Assembly (NCBI RefSeq): GCF_026745355.1
Contig: NC_079209.1
Coordinates: forward strand, 47,341,461 to 47,405,460
Source: Beta vulgaris subsp. vulgaris
Taxonomy: Eukaryota > Streptophyta > Magnoliopsida > Caryophyllales > Amaranthaceae
Direction: 5' to 3'
DNA: 64,000 bases
Below the pieces are notes generated by a model that was given only the letters and a program-made list of their open reading frames with translations, ran no database searches and was not told where the DNA came from. Every line of letters begins with the position of its first letter. Within the stretch, counting starts at the first letter, position 1. Position numbers and translations under genes: made by a program. This document shows positions 23,430 to 34,030 of this stretch, piece after piece.

Positions 23430-25790
23430 TAAAATCCGAACTATTAATAATATTGTTCATACTCTACGCGTTCATGCTTCTTTACCTCACAATTTTTGGC
23501 ATCATGCTCTTCAAATGCCCACCTACCTCCTTAATATTCTTCCAAGTAAAGTGCGCGCTTATATACCTCCTCTTACCCTTCTTTATCAAAAAAACCCTTT
23601 GTTCTCTCATCTTCGTGTTTTTGGATGTTTATGTTTCCCCCTTTTCCCATCTACTACTATTCATAAACTCCAACCTCGGTCATCTCCTTGTATGTTTTTT
23701 GGATATCCTAGTAATCATCGTGGGTATAAATGTTATGATTTGTCCTCCCGAAAAATTTTCATTAGTAGACATGTCTTGTTTAATGAACGCATTTTTTCCA
23801 TTTGCCTCATTAAATAACTTTCCTGCTATCAAGTATGATTTCCTTAATTTTGACATTTCAACTCCTAGCCCCAAACACACACCTATGCTGCCCACTACAA
23901 ATTTGCAGCCCAATCCCGTGCCTAGCCCAGCGCTTTCTCCTGTGCTTCTGCCCTCATCTGGGCCTTGGTCCCTTACTCTCGTGCCTCACCCAGCGCCCCC
24001 TCCTTCAACTGAGCTTCTCCCATCATCTTGGCCTCTACCCTCCTCATCCGGGCCTCGTTTAGTGGCCTCCTCTCCTGTGCTGCCTGGCGCGCGTGCCTAG
24101 GTCTCCTCTTCTGGGATGTCTGCGTCTGGGCCTTTATGGTCCAATCCCTCTCCCTCAACTCCTCCCATCTCCTTCCTAGCCCTTATCCACAATCACGTCC
24201 ACTTAGCCTCTTCCACCTCTCTCTCGGCCTGTTACGAGAAGTCAACATGAAATCCGCAAACCCAACCAAAAATATGCTCTTGTTTCCCATCTTGATCGAT
24301 CTCCTCTTCCCTGTAACCTTGTGAGTGCTCTTCGTGACCCGAATTGGAAAATGGCTATAGATGATGAATTTAATGCTCTTATTAAAAATAAGACGTGGGA
24401 GTTGGTGCCTCGTCCTACTAATGCTAATATCATTCGATCTATGTGGATTTTTGCTCATAAAGAAAAATCAATCGGTTCTTTTGAAAGATATAAAGCTCGT
24501 CTTGTAGGTGATGGGAAAACTCAACAGGTGGGCATTGATTGTGGAGAAACTTTTAGCCCGGTGGTTAAACCGGCAATTATACGCCTTGTTTTGAGTATTG
24601 CTCTCTCCAAGTCTTGGCTCCTTCATCAGGTGGATGTGAAAAATGCTTTTCTCCATGGAGAACTAAATGAGACTGTCTATATGCATCAACCCTCGGGGTA
24701 TAAGGATTTTACTTATCCTAATCATGTATGTCTTCTTAAGAAATCCTTGTACGGCCTCAAGTAGGCCCCTCGTGCGTGGTATCGTCGGTTTGCTGATTTT
24801 GCAGTCAAAATTGGGTTCTCAAATAGCAAGTCAGATCAATCATTGTTTATCTATCGTCGAGGTACAGATACAGCCTATCTCCTCCTCTATGTTGATGATA
24901 TTATCTTGACCACCTCTTTTGTTGCTCTAAGACAATCTATCATGTCTTTGCTCAGCTCCGATTTGCTATGAAGGACTTAGGTCCTTTGAGTTATTTTTTG
25001 GGCATTGCTCACCCGTCATACAGGTGGTCTATTTCTATCTCAGCGGAAAGTATGCTGAGGAAATTATTGAGAGGGCAGGCATGTCCGCATGTAAACCTTC
25101 TTCTACTCGAGTTGATACTAGACCGAAGCTGAGTGCTCATTCTACCACTCCTTGCTCCGATCATCATCTTTATACGAGTCTTGTTGGGGCTCTCCAGTAC
25201 CTTATTTTTACCAGGCCTGACATCTCTTATGTTGTGCAACAGATTTATTTGTTTATGCATAAACCTATGGAGGAACACATGAATGCTCCCAAACGCATTG
25301 TACGCTATGTTAAGGTTCTCTCACACATGGCTTACACCTATATCCGTCCTCCGTCTCCACTCTCATATCTTATACTGATGCAGATTGGGGTGGATGTCCT
25401 GATACTCGGCAGTCTACGTCCGGGTATTGTGTGTTTTTGGGTGACAATTTGATTTCTTGGTCTTCTAAACGCCAAGCTACATTATCCCGTTCTAGTGCCG
25501 AATCAAAATATAGAGGTGTAGCTAATGTTGTTTCTGAATCGTGTTGGCTCCGCAATCTACTTCTTGAGCTCCATTGTCCTATTTCGAAAGCGACTTTGGT
25601 ATATTGTGAAATGTCAGTGCTATATATCTCTCAGGTAACCCCGTACAACATCAGCGCACGAAACACATTGAAATGGATATACATTTTGTTCGTGAAAAAG
25701 TTGCTCATGGTGAGGTTCGTGATCTTCATTTCCTCTCGTCATCAGATCGCTGATATTTTCACTAAAGGTCTACCCCTTGATCTTATTTGA
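23430..25790 (+). pseudogene. Copia integrase end, reverse transcriptase and RNase H, broken
   Basis: The frame resumes after the CACTA insertion with KIRTINNIVHTL and HASLPHNFWHHAL, then RVFGCLCFPLF and CMFFGYPSNHRGYKCYD (integrase C-terminal part). A Pro/Ser-rich linker covers about 23830-24240. Reverse transcriptase begins at 24321 (DPNWKMAIDDEFNAL, TWELVPRP, YKARLVGDG, HQVDVKNAFLHGELNETVYM). It is stopped by TAG at 24762 within the LYGLK-x-APRAW motif, where relatives have Gln. The YVDD active site is at 24888-24899. RNase H follows (SGYCVFLGDNLISWSSKRQ in shifted frames, SRSSAESKYRGVAN, and HQIADIFTKGLPLD near 25745). At least three frame changes are present. Product: the enzyme set that copies the element's RNA into DNA and integrates it. 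Confidence 0.92.
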
Positions 25791-25833
25791 AGATGTTCGG
25801 GACAGTCTCAGTGTTCACTCTCCTCCCGCTTCG

Positions 25834-26014
25834 ACTAAGGGGGTGTGTTAGAATATATGTAAATATGGTAGTATTTTCATTATTCAATATTTAGGTAGGT
25901 GTATAATTAGTTCCTTAATTATAGCGTGTAATATCTCTAGTGTATCTTGCCTAGTCTATATACTTAGCATGTAAATCAGTTGGCAATAAAAGGATAATTT
26001 CACATATTCTTTCA
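25834..26014 (+). repeat. Polypurine tract and 3' LTR of copia element
   Basis: AAGGGGG at 25837-25843 precedes the LTR, as expected for the plus-strand primer. The LTR itself is 25846-26014, followed by CTACT (26015-26019). Confidence 0.92.
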
Positions 26015-26019
26015 CTACT

Positions 26020-26589
26020 GATATGATTATGTATCATCTTCATATGACATATCCGATTAAGTGATTAACGTTGATCATTGTTACTTGTTCAGTTACTCCA
26101 TGAACAATGAAAGTCGAACAATTTTATAATTATGGATTACGGTGCTTTCATTAATGATTTAATGTCAATCTAATTCTTTAATTCTAACTCTTTTTGTTGC
26201 TATATAGTGACTTATACAGACTTGAGAGTGAGTAACTCACTAACTAACAAAATGTTTAAGTTTAATAGTTTATTGACTCTTAGTCTCTGATCAATAATCA
26301 GTATGAACTTATGCCTTAACGGCTTAACCCTTATGGTTGTTGCTTGAATACTTATGCAATCATGAATAAGAATAAGTGAATAACCCGATGGGCAATAGCC
26401 AATGGTGAATGGCCCAATAATTTAACTATATAAATTATAAGTCTTAGTTTAGTAACTTTTTAAATTAGTAATATATGTATCAAACTATTAATGATTCAAT
26501 GAATTATTACAAAATTCACAATGACTCAAGCACAATTCACAATATCAGTATAGTATATCACAATATCACATGTTATAACTTATAAGTTA
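26020..26589. other. Intergenic DNA, no gene seen
   Basis: AT-rich, with many ATCA/TGAT-type words similar in style to 6300-6464 and 11407-11530, which were probably adjacent before the insertions. Nothing coding is recognised. Confidence 0.5.
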
Positions 26590-27200
26590 TAACAATCTTG
26601 ACCCAAGTCATTCTGATTTCCAAGAGCCGATTTCTTCAGACCCAAGTCAATACGCCGCCGGTTTAAGACTTTTGTTGCCCCAAGACCCAAGTCCTATCAA
26701 GAGCCGATTAATTTATTGAGACCCAAGTCATTTCAAAAGCCGATTTCTTCCAACCCAAGTCATTCTGAAAGCTAATTTATTCCGACCCAAGTCATTCCGA
26801 TATCGATTTCTTCTGACCCAAGTAATTCCGAAAGCCGATTTATTCCGACCCAAGTCATTCGGATATCGATTTCTTCCGACCCAAGTTATTCCGAAAGCCG
26901 ATTTATTCCGACCCAAGTCATTCCGAAGCCGATTTATTCCGACCTAAGTCATTCCGATATCGATTTCTTCTTACCTAAGTCATTCCGGAAGCCGATTTAT
27001 TCCGACCCAAGTCATTTCAAAAGCCGATTTCTTCCGACCCAAGTCATTCGGAAAACCGATTTCTTCCAACTCAAGTCATTCGAAAAGCCGATTTTTTTCG
27101 ACCCAAGTCATTCTGAAAGTCGTTTTCTTCCGATCCAAGTCATTCTGAAACCCGATTTCTTCCGACCCAAGTTATTCCGAAAGCCGATTTGGACCGACTT
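26590..27200. repeat. Minisatellite of about 31-32 bp units
   Basis: Nearly twenty degenerate copies of a unit containing GACCCAAGTCATTCCGAAAG and CCGATTTATTCC. Two alternating sub-forms differ by GATATCGATTTCTTC versus GAAAGCCGATTTATT. On the minus strand it yields a spurious repetitive open frame (26728-26916). Confidence 0.9.
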
Positions 27201-27214
27201 CACCGGATTCCATT

Positions 27215-27495
27215 ATGACCCAAATTCACCCAACCAAGATACCGGCCGACCCCAGTCTGAGCCGACCTAGTTTTGACCCAGTTTCGAGAGACCCTCACCC
27301 AGTTGAACCCGACCCAAGTTCACCGGACCCACCCAGTTCCGACCCGTGGCACACTCTCACCCAGATTATTCCTACCCAAGTTCACCCGACCCACCCAGTT
27401 CCGACCCGTGGCACACTCTTACCCAGATTATTCCGAACCAGATCACTCTGATCCAGGTTGGGTCAACCCAAACCCACCTAGTGACCCAGATTGAC
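27215..27495. repeat. Pro/Asp-coding-like GACCC repeat block with a direct duplication of about 66 bp
   Basis: CCCAAGTTCACC, CCACCCAGTTCCGACCCGTG and GCACACTC occur twice, about 65-67 bp apart (about 27316 and 27379). The surrounding DNA keeps the GACCCA/ACCCA words. Three plus-strand frames stay open here because of the repeat composition; none resembles a known protein. Confidence 0.75.
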
Positions 27496-27772
27496 ACCTC
27501 TAACTTCTCTTATATAAAAATGTCACAATAAGTGCAACCAAACTTGAAATGGAAAAAATATTTCATTTTGATTACAAATATGCCACTATAAAAACAAGAA
27601 AGGATCATTTTCTCTTTCTAGATTTCCTGATTTTTTCCCCCACTTTCTCTATGTTTTCATTATTGAGAAGTAGATGAAGTACTTATTAGTCCGTAGACAA
27701 TAGAATATTAACAAAACGTCTTTATGAATAAGTCCATATATATAATCGTTTCACTTATGCAACTATTAGATA

Positions 27773-28036
27773 CTCTCTCCGTTTTATTTTAATTTTTACA
27801 CTTTGATATTTTACACTATTCACAAATTTCACTTTAACCATCATTTGTGATTTATACGCGGATGAAAATATATAGAGTCATGTGGGATTTTGTTAGATTT
27901 ATCGTAACATGTATTTTATAATATGTACTTTTTATAGTTTTTACAAAGACAAAACTAAAGAAATATGTCCTCAAAGTTTTTTGCATTGGCATGTGTGAAA
28001 AGTACAAATGTGTAGACTAAAATGAAACGGAGAGAG
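27773..28036. mobile_element. Stowaway-like (Tc1/mariner) MITE, 264 bp
   Basis: The left end is CTCTCTCCGTTTTATTTTAA and the right end, TAAAATGAAACGGAGAGAG, is its inverted copy, with TA on both outer sides (27771-27772 and 28037-28038). The body is AT-rich and non-coding. The CTCCCTCCGT-type end is characteristic of plant Stowaway MITEs. Confidence 0.9.
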
Positions 28037-28038
28037 TA

Positions 28039-30171
28039 TATGTTAGATTGTATCAAACTCTTTAATTTTAGAGTGATTCTATTAATCATATATATAATAG
28101 ATTGCAAAACACCAATCCTTCTAATTGTGTTAGGAATTTTAAAAAAAATAAGAATAATCTATATAAATTATACCTCTAAATCTATAGAGAAAATATCCTA
28201 AAGACTATCATTCTACATAAAACTAACATTCAATTGAACCAGCAATGTAATCCAAATATCAGAAAAAACCAGCTAACAACCACCAACTCATTATCAAAGG
28301 AGCCAATTATCTAGACTCATAATTGAATTAAGTTTCAACAACTCACATTAAATTCTACCATATCAAATAGAAGTAGAAGTTGTTTATGATATTTAATGTG
28401 TTCATTTTGTTAAATTTGATGCGATTTGCAGTGACAAAGAGGCATGTAAAATAAAGGGGAAAAATAGTAAGTGACGTACGGTTTGGATAACAGTACGACA
28501 AAAATGATTTGACTTTGCTACACCTCGACAAATACGAGCAGTCAGTACAAGTAGTTGGATCGGCCAAAGTAGGAAAATCAATAAATAGAATTACTAGAAG
28601 TAGTAGTTGGCAGTAGGCAGTAGCCAGTAGTATAATTTATCTTTTGCAGCTTTAGTAAATTTCATGGAACAATCTTGTGGAATGGAACAGTGAGGTGTGA
28701 GCTTACTTTGTTTGACTATTCTTTTCTCCATTTTTCTCCCCTCCCCGTAATTTCTACTCTACATTTTTCTCCAAGTTGTTTTATACTTCTTCATTACTTT
28801 CTATAGGAGTTTTCCAAGTCAATGAGTTTGTATCTTTGTCCATGTTGTATTACTCATACTCTGGCACGTATAGTTTAGGCTAGTCGCAAAGCCAAAATTT
28901 TAAATTTTGGGGGTGCATAATTGTAAAATACATAAAAAGGTATTCTGAAAATTAAATTTATGTATACCGTCGAGGGTGCGAATCTAATGCTAGAGGAATA
29001 GAGCTGGTGTAGGGGACGTAAATTGACTGGTGCAAAGCGCGAAAATGTTGCATGGAGCGCATCTATAGTGCATATGGCGCAAAATCTTTTTCACGAGAAA
29101 TTTTGTTTTATTTTTCTAATTTGGGGGTGCACGTGGACCCCCATGCCCCTAGCTGGCTCCATGGCTGATTTGGGTATTAAAGTAGAAAGATTGAAGTTGA
29201 TGAGTAAGGGTAAGAGCCGACTTAGAGAAAAGTAGGTCACAAATTGAGGTGAGTCGAACCTTGAACTCTCAGGTGGCTTGGCTTAGTTTGACTCAATTTA
29301 TTGAGTTCAAACTCGAATATAGAATTCTTAGGTTGTTCGAATTTAGCTTGATAAAAATATTCAAATTCGAGCCACACTCAAAATTAAAGTGGCTCAAAAA
29401 ACCTTGTTCCAAATATAAGCACATCAAAATACAAATGATATCATCACTTATGTCCATATATACTACTATTCAACTCAGGCAACTCATGTTTAATATTCGT
29501 TTCTTTTTGTAGCTAATTGGAAATTTTGTGTACTTATGTTCTCATAGAGTAAAGTTTGGTTTATTTAAGAAAAAATTATGAGTTCAAAAACAATCGACTG
29601 AAAATCAATTGAGTTTAAGTTTGACTTATTAAGTATTCAAATATAATTATAAGCTCAAACCCGACTTCTAGTCAAACAAACCAAGCTCAAATCAAGCTAT
29701 TTAACTGATTTTGAATTGTTCATGAAGTGTTCAGTTTATTACTTCTCCTAAAAAAACTAAAAAATAGATTACAAAAAGTAGATGAGCAATTGAGACATTC
29801 AAAAAAAAAATTATGATGTAATTATTTTGAAACAAAGTTAGTATAATGTAATATCCTTTTCATATTGTTCTAATATGTGATTTCAGACTCACTTAAAAAT
29901 TAACTTTATATTTCAAGTGGAATGAACAAACTTCATGTACCTTTTAAGTTTTACCTATTCACATCTTTTAAATAAGCATTCTAATCAATCACTTGAGAAT
30001 CAAAACTCTATCTCTTGATCACTTGAAATAAAACGTAATTGTACTAAATTAATTAAGATTTGGTCTACTTTTAATTTGACTTAAATTTGGCCCTTCTTTA
30101 AGCTAATTTGTACTAAACAACATTCATGTGGGAACTTTATAGTTTTGTCTCAACTTATATTTTTCAAAAAT
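28039..30171. other. Intergenic DNA, no intact gene seen
   Basis: Mostly AT-rich. Around 28900-29170 there is a segment with GGGGGTGCA and ACGTGGACCCCCATGCC, wording common in decayed plant transposon ends, but I cannot assign it. About 29240-29700 repeats GAGTTCAAACTCGA/AAATTCGAGCC-type words, again repeat-like. No reading frame of note. Confidence 0.45.
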
Positions 30172-30176
30172 ATGAT

Positions 30177-31490
30177 TGTTGAACCCTAGTTTTGATGATG
30201 ACAAAGGAATAAAGATGCAAACTAAGTATTGGAGTAACAAATTGTTTAAGTGAATGAATTTCAAGATATCAATGAAAGGAACAAAGAGTATACTACGTCA
30301 AAAAATAAATCAAGTTTGGATTTTGAAGACTAAACGAAGATGTTCAAAGATTTGATACTGGAGAAGTATTGGAGCAAGAAGACCAAGGCGAGGTTTTTTG
30401 TTTCTAGTTCCAATGTAAAGGAACGAGCAAGAATAGTAAGAAACTGTGGCAATTTAAAATGAGAATGAGCATTTGTTTCTTTGTAAAGAACAGAAGAACC
30501 GGCGCTGTCATGATAAGTTAAAGGAACTAACTATTAATTAAAAGGAACTAGACCTAGGATAAAGTAGTACAACGATTTAATTATGTCTCTTGAGTAATTT
30601 ATGCCTAGGTTCTAGGTGACTGTTTTATTTAAGTAAAAATTTGATTTTAAGAAAAAAAATCTTCAGGAAAAGATTTTTTTTTTTTTATAAAGATAATAAA
30701 TATCCTTTCCGATTTTATGGAAAATATTTTTGAAGATAATCTTTTTGGTAAAAGGATTTTATTTTGGTTTATTAATTAAAATATTTTTAAATTAAATCAA
30801 ATTTTATAATTACTGTTTTAAGTGGTTGCTAAAATTAAGGGAGCAGTAACATGTTTATCTCCCATGTTTAACATTGATCATGGAGATCACGTTCCTCCGG
30901 GTAAGGAACATCATGTGATAATGGTTTTATCACTGACACATGTTATAATCTCACATTCTAAGTTATTACTACTATAAATACTAGTGTCTAAGTCCAATTT
31001 GTGTTTGACCAAGTAGTTTAGTGAGTTTAACTAAGTATCAATGCCTTCATTCTCTCATAAAAGCCATATGTTCTTCGCCTTCTTACTCTGATTTCCCTAA
31101 GCTATTATTGATCAATTGTATTTGATTTTTGGGGTAAGGGGACTTTGAGAGAAGTTTTAAGTGAAGTGAGTTAAAGTGAGAAAACTTCAAGTGAAGTTGA
31201 GAGGAACAGTTGTTTAGGAACTTGAGTTTAGGAACTCAAGGTGTGCCCCGTGAGTAGATATAGGTTGTAACAAAGATGTTTGACCTAATTAGTGAAAGAG
31301 CTGAGTTTAAAATCCCTAGTGATCGAGGTTGTTTTTTCTTGTTGGACCCAAGAAGTTTTCCTCGTAAAAATACCTTGTGTTCCTTTAGCTTGTTTCTTTG
31401 TTTAAGTTTAAAATTTCGCAAACAGTTACATTTATTTCTACACATATAATTCACCCCCCTCCCTCTTGTATTGTTCCTAGTGAAATAACA
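30177..31490 (+). mobile_element. Solo LTR, ATGAT target duplication
   Basis: The segment begins TGTTGAACCCTAGTTTTGAT and ends AGTGAAATAACA. ATGAT lies directly outside both ends (30172-30176 and 31491-31495). It has no internal coding region and no second copy nearby, so it is a single LTR left after recombination between two LTRs. Its 3' part (GGTTGTAACAAAGATG, AATTCACCCCCCTCC) resembles the LTR at 9877-11401. Orientation is inferred from that likeness. Confidence 0.88.
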
Positions 31491-31495
31491 ATGAT

Positions 31496-32631
31496 TTTTA
31501 ATAATTTTTACATATATGAAACTAAAACATTCTATGACTCACATGAATACCAATAATTAGAAAATTCGGACTATCCTTTCAAAAAAAAAAAAAATTCGGA
31601 CTAAATATTTAGTGGTCCAATCAAATCTGGTTCTGACAAGAATTAATAATAAGTTGAAATAAAAAATACTTCCACTATTTTCTTAATTGCACTATTTTGT
31701 TTGTCCCAATGGTCATCAACCAACTTTGCGAAACTATCTCGCATCATTATACAAGAAAAAAGCATAGTCAAGTGTAGTCATGTTAGATTCATCTTCATGC
31801 AAGAATTTCATATATACATAGTTTTTTAAAACTTGTACGCAATTAGAGATATTAACTTTCAAAAAAGCGCTTCAACGTTGAGAGGTTGTTTTGGTATGGA
31901 AAAATTTGATGTAGGAAACGAATTCAAATAAGCATTTTCATTTCTAATTATTTGGTAGGAGTGTTAAGTAAAATACCGTTTCCGGAAGGATTCACAATCC
32001 CCCCATTTCTTACCCTTATCAAACTAGTGGAAATAAATCACGTTTTCTTCCTCAATCATAAACCTATCAATTGTTTCTATTCCATTAAGATATCAAACAA
32101 CTATTTAAAATAACAAGTATTATTTCAAATACCTCTCCATGTCCAAATCCTTTCCATTCCGTTTCCATTAATCATACCCAGTGCTCCTGAAAGCAAAATG
32201 GTGCAAGCAATTAAAAGAAAGGTGGATGTAAAATATAGTATTAATTAATGGCTCATCATTCCAAAAACTTTAATATCATTGTCAACTGAATATCTTATAA
32301 ATTCTCCTCCAACTAATATTCAACTCCATAAACACACACAATAATTCTCCCAAATCCCAATCCCACCCAACGTTGAAGCTCGTGGGGTTGATTGATAGCA
32401 TTTTGATACTCCAGTCTAGTCTCCATACTTGTCAAAACTTCCATTTCTTTACTCCATTTTTTCAAGTCATACCGACAAAAAAGAGGGTCTTCGTCTTCCT
32501 TCAAAACTTACCACGCGATTTCCTAAACTTTTGTTGTTTTGTGTGCCGCCGTGTTTCCCCGTATTTGAACGTCTTATTACTAGACTTTTTGTAACATATT
32601 CCAACATTTGCTGCTTGACAAATTAACTACT
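31496..32631. other. Intergenic DNA upstream of the IQM gene
   Basis: AT-rich with no recognised gene. It contains the region where distal promoter elements of the next gene would lie; I cannot point to specific factor sites with confidence. Short open frames near 32313-32626 resemble nothing known. Confidence 0.45.
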
Positions 32632-32642
32632 CTATATATAAG
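32632..32642 (+). promoter_or_regulatory. Likely TATA box of the IQM gene
   Basis: TATATATAAG follows CTC and precedes the leader exon (about 32665-32743) by about 30 bases, the usual plant spacing. The leader exon ends CATCAG before a GTACTAC donor. Confidence 0.6.
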
Positions 32643-32664
32643 CAATTAATTGCTAGCACTTCTA

Positions 32665-34030
32665 AGCTAAGCCAAATCTTCAGTTAAAACAAGAACAACA
32701 GATAAACAGAGATTTTTGTGATTCAAACACTTCTTTTCATCAGGTACTACTCCATTTTTTACCAATAATAAGTTGCTAAGTTTTCTTTGTTGGGGAGTTG
32801 GAAGATTTTGGTATTGATAAGATTTATATTGGGTGGTTGTTTGTTGCTCAATCTACTATATTTTTGTTGTTAATTTGTTTGGATCATGTGGTTCTTTACC
32901 TTTGGGAGGTAGGTGGGGTTATATATGCTGTGTTGTTTTCTTTTAACTAAGATAACTACGTTATCCTCAACAGTTTTTCGTGTTTATACTTTTTGTTTTG
33001 AATTAATTGTCACGTTGATTGTGTAACTTAAATCAGTAATGTGAAAAATGTACGACAGTATAGTATTTGGAAGTAGTGATTCATATAGTTTAGAATTTCA
33101 ATCAAGGGGTACCTTGTAGAGTTTCACCAAAACTTTAGAGGATCCGGACTTCGTCGATTGAGGGATAGTTCTTGCAATATTTGCTTTTTAATTCTTGTTA
33201 AGTGGATTGCTCTTTATTAAATTTTATGTCGCGAAATTCTCTCACTTGCTTTGAATTTTTTTTTTATGGGATCCTACTTGTTTTGTTGCATGAAGAATTG
33301 AAGATTAAAGAGATAATCTTAAAAGAAAAAAAAAAGATAAGAGGGAAAAAAAAAAGTAGAGGTTGGACAATTTTCTTCTCTAGGGAGATAGGTACTAAAA
33401 CAGGCCTACAATATGGGCCTATGGGCTGAGTTTCTATCTAAGTAGAAGCGCAAGGCTCAAATCCTGAGAGTAGGAGATAGCTAAGTGGTTAGAGCATCTC
33501 TCGCGATTCTAAGAAATTTTGGGATCAGTCCTCACCTTTGACTAAACCCTCTTTAGTTTCCCAACTTTCTTACCAAAAAAATGTTGAAAGAAAACATGTT
33601 GATATGATTAAGATAAAGAAGCAACTTGGAAAGATTAGATTAGGATAGCAAAAAATTGAAAACATAGAGAATATCAAAGGAGAAAAGGAGTGTGATGGAA
33701 TAATGGTTTGACAATTTATTAAAATGAGTAGCTCATTTTCCACATTACAAAATTAGTTGAGTAAATTACTGGGTGAGCTTTTTTGTACTTATGATACTAT
33801 TAGAATAAGGGAATGATTTGGGATAGCCAAAAGTTATACAAAAGTATATCAGCATATTTTCTCAAAAAGATGAAGGCTCAACTTATTTAATCAGTTAATT
33901 GCAAACCAATAAAGACTAATTTATATTCTTTCTTAATTTTCTAATAATATCCTACTTCAAATTTGCACCTACTAATCACAATTATTCTTTTTCTTGGTCA
34001 GCAAATTTGTTCTCAGGTGGAATATAATCT
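32665..34030 (+). other. 5' UTR with leader intron of the IQM gene
   Basis: A non-coding leader exon (about 32665-32743) is followed by an intron of about 1.27 kb (32744-34017, GT...TTGTTCTCAG). A 13-base second leader part then precedes the ATG at 34031. The intron is T-rich near its start, as plant leader introns often are, and holds a SINE-like insert (33470-33582). The exact transcription start is inferred. Confidence 0.6.
33470..33582 (+). mobile_element. tRNA-derived SINE-like insert in the leader intron
   Basis: An A-box-like motif TAGCTAAGTGGTTAGAGCAT (33478 on) and a B-box-like GGGATCAGTCC (33521-33531) are about 40 bases apart, as in an RNA polymerase III promoter. A short A run (33574-33581) ends it. 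I found no clear target duplication. Confidence 0.55.

Larger units (their letters stand above)
11536..26014 (+). mobile_element. Ty1/copia retrotransposon, CTACT target duplication, split by a CACTA element
   Basis: Two 169-bp LTRs (11536-11704 and 25846-26014) begin TGTTAGAATATATG and end TTCTTTCA. CTACT stands immediately outside both ends (11531-11535 and 26015-26019). Inside are gag, protease, integrase, reverse transcriptase and RNase H in copia order (integrase before reverse transcriptase). A 9.6-kb CACTA-type element (13814-23426) splits the integrase. Without it the element is about 4.9 kb, a normal copia size. By eye the LTRs differ at seven of 169 positions. Several stops and frameshifts make it non-functional. 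Confidence 0.93.

Noticed and set aside
23973..24158. Minus-strand frames across the copia linker
   Set aside because: Shadows of the Pro/Ser-rich linker of Pol on the plus strand.
26590..27200. Short regular repeats that might suggest CRISPR or a repeat protein (minus frame 26728-26916)
   Set aside because: The unit is about 31-32 bp with no spacers and is not a multiple of three; the open frame is a by-product of the repeat.
33476..33532. Possible tRNA gene
   Set aside because: Only the internal promoter boxes match; no cloverleaf with an acceptor stem. A SINE explains it better. The same holds for 35785-35838 and 48930-48993.
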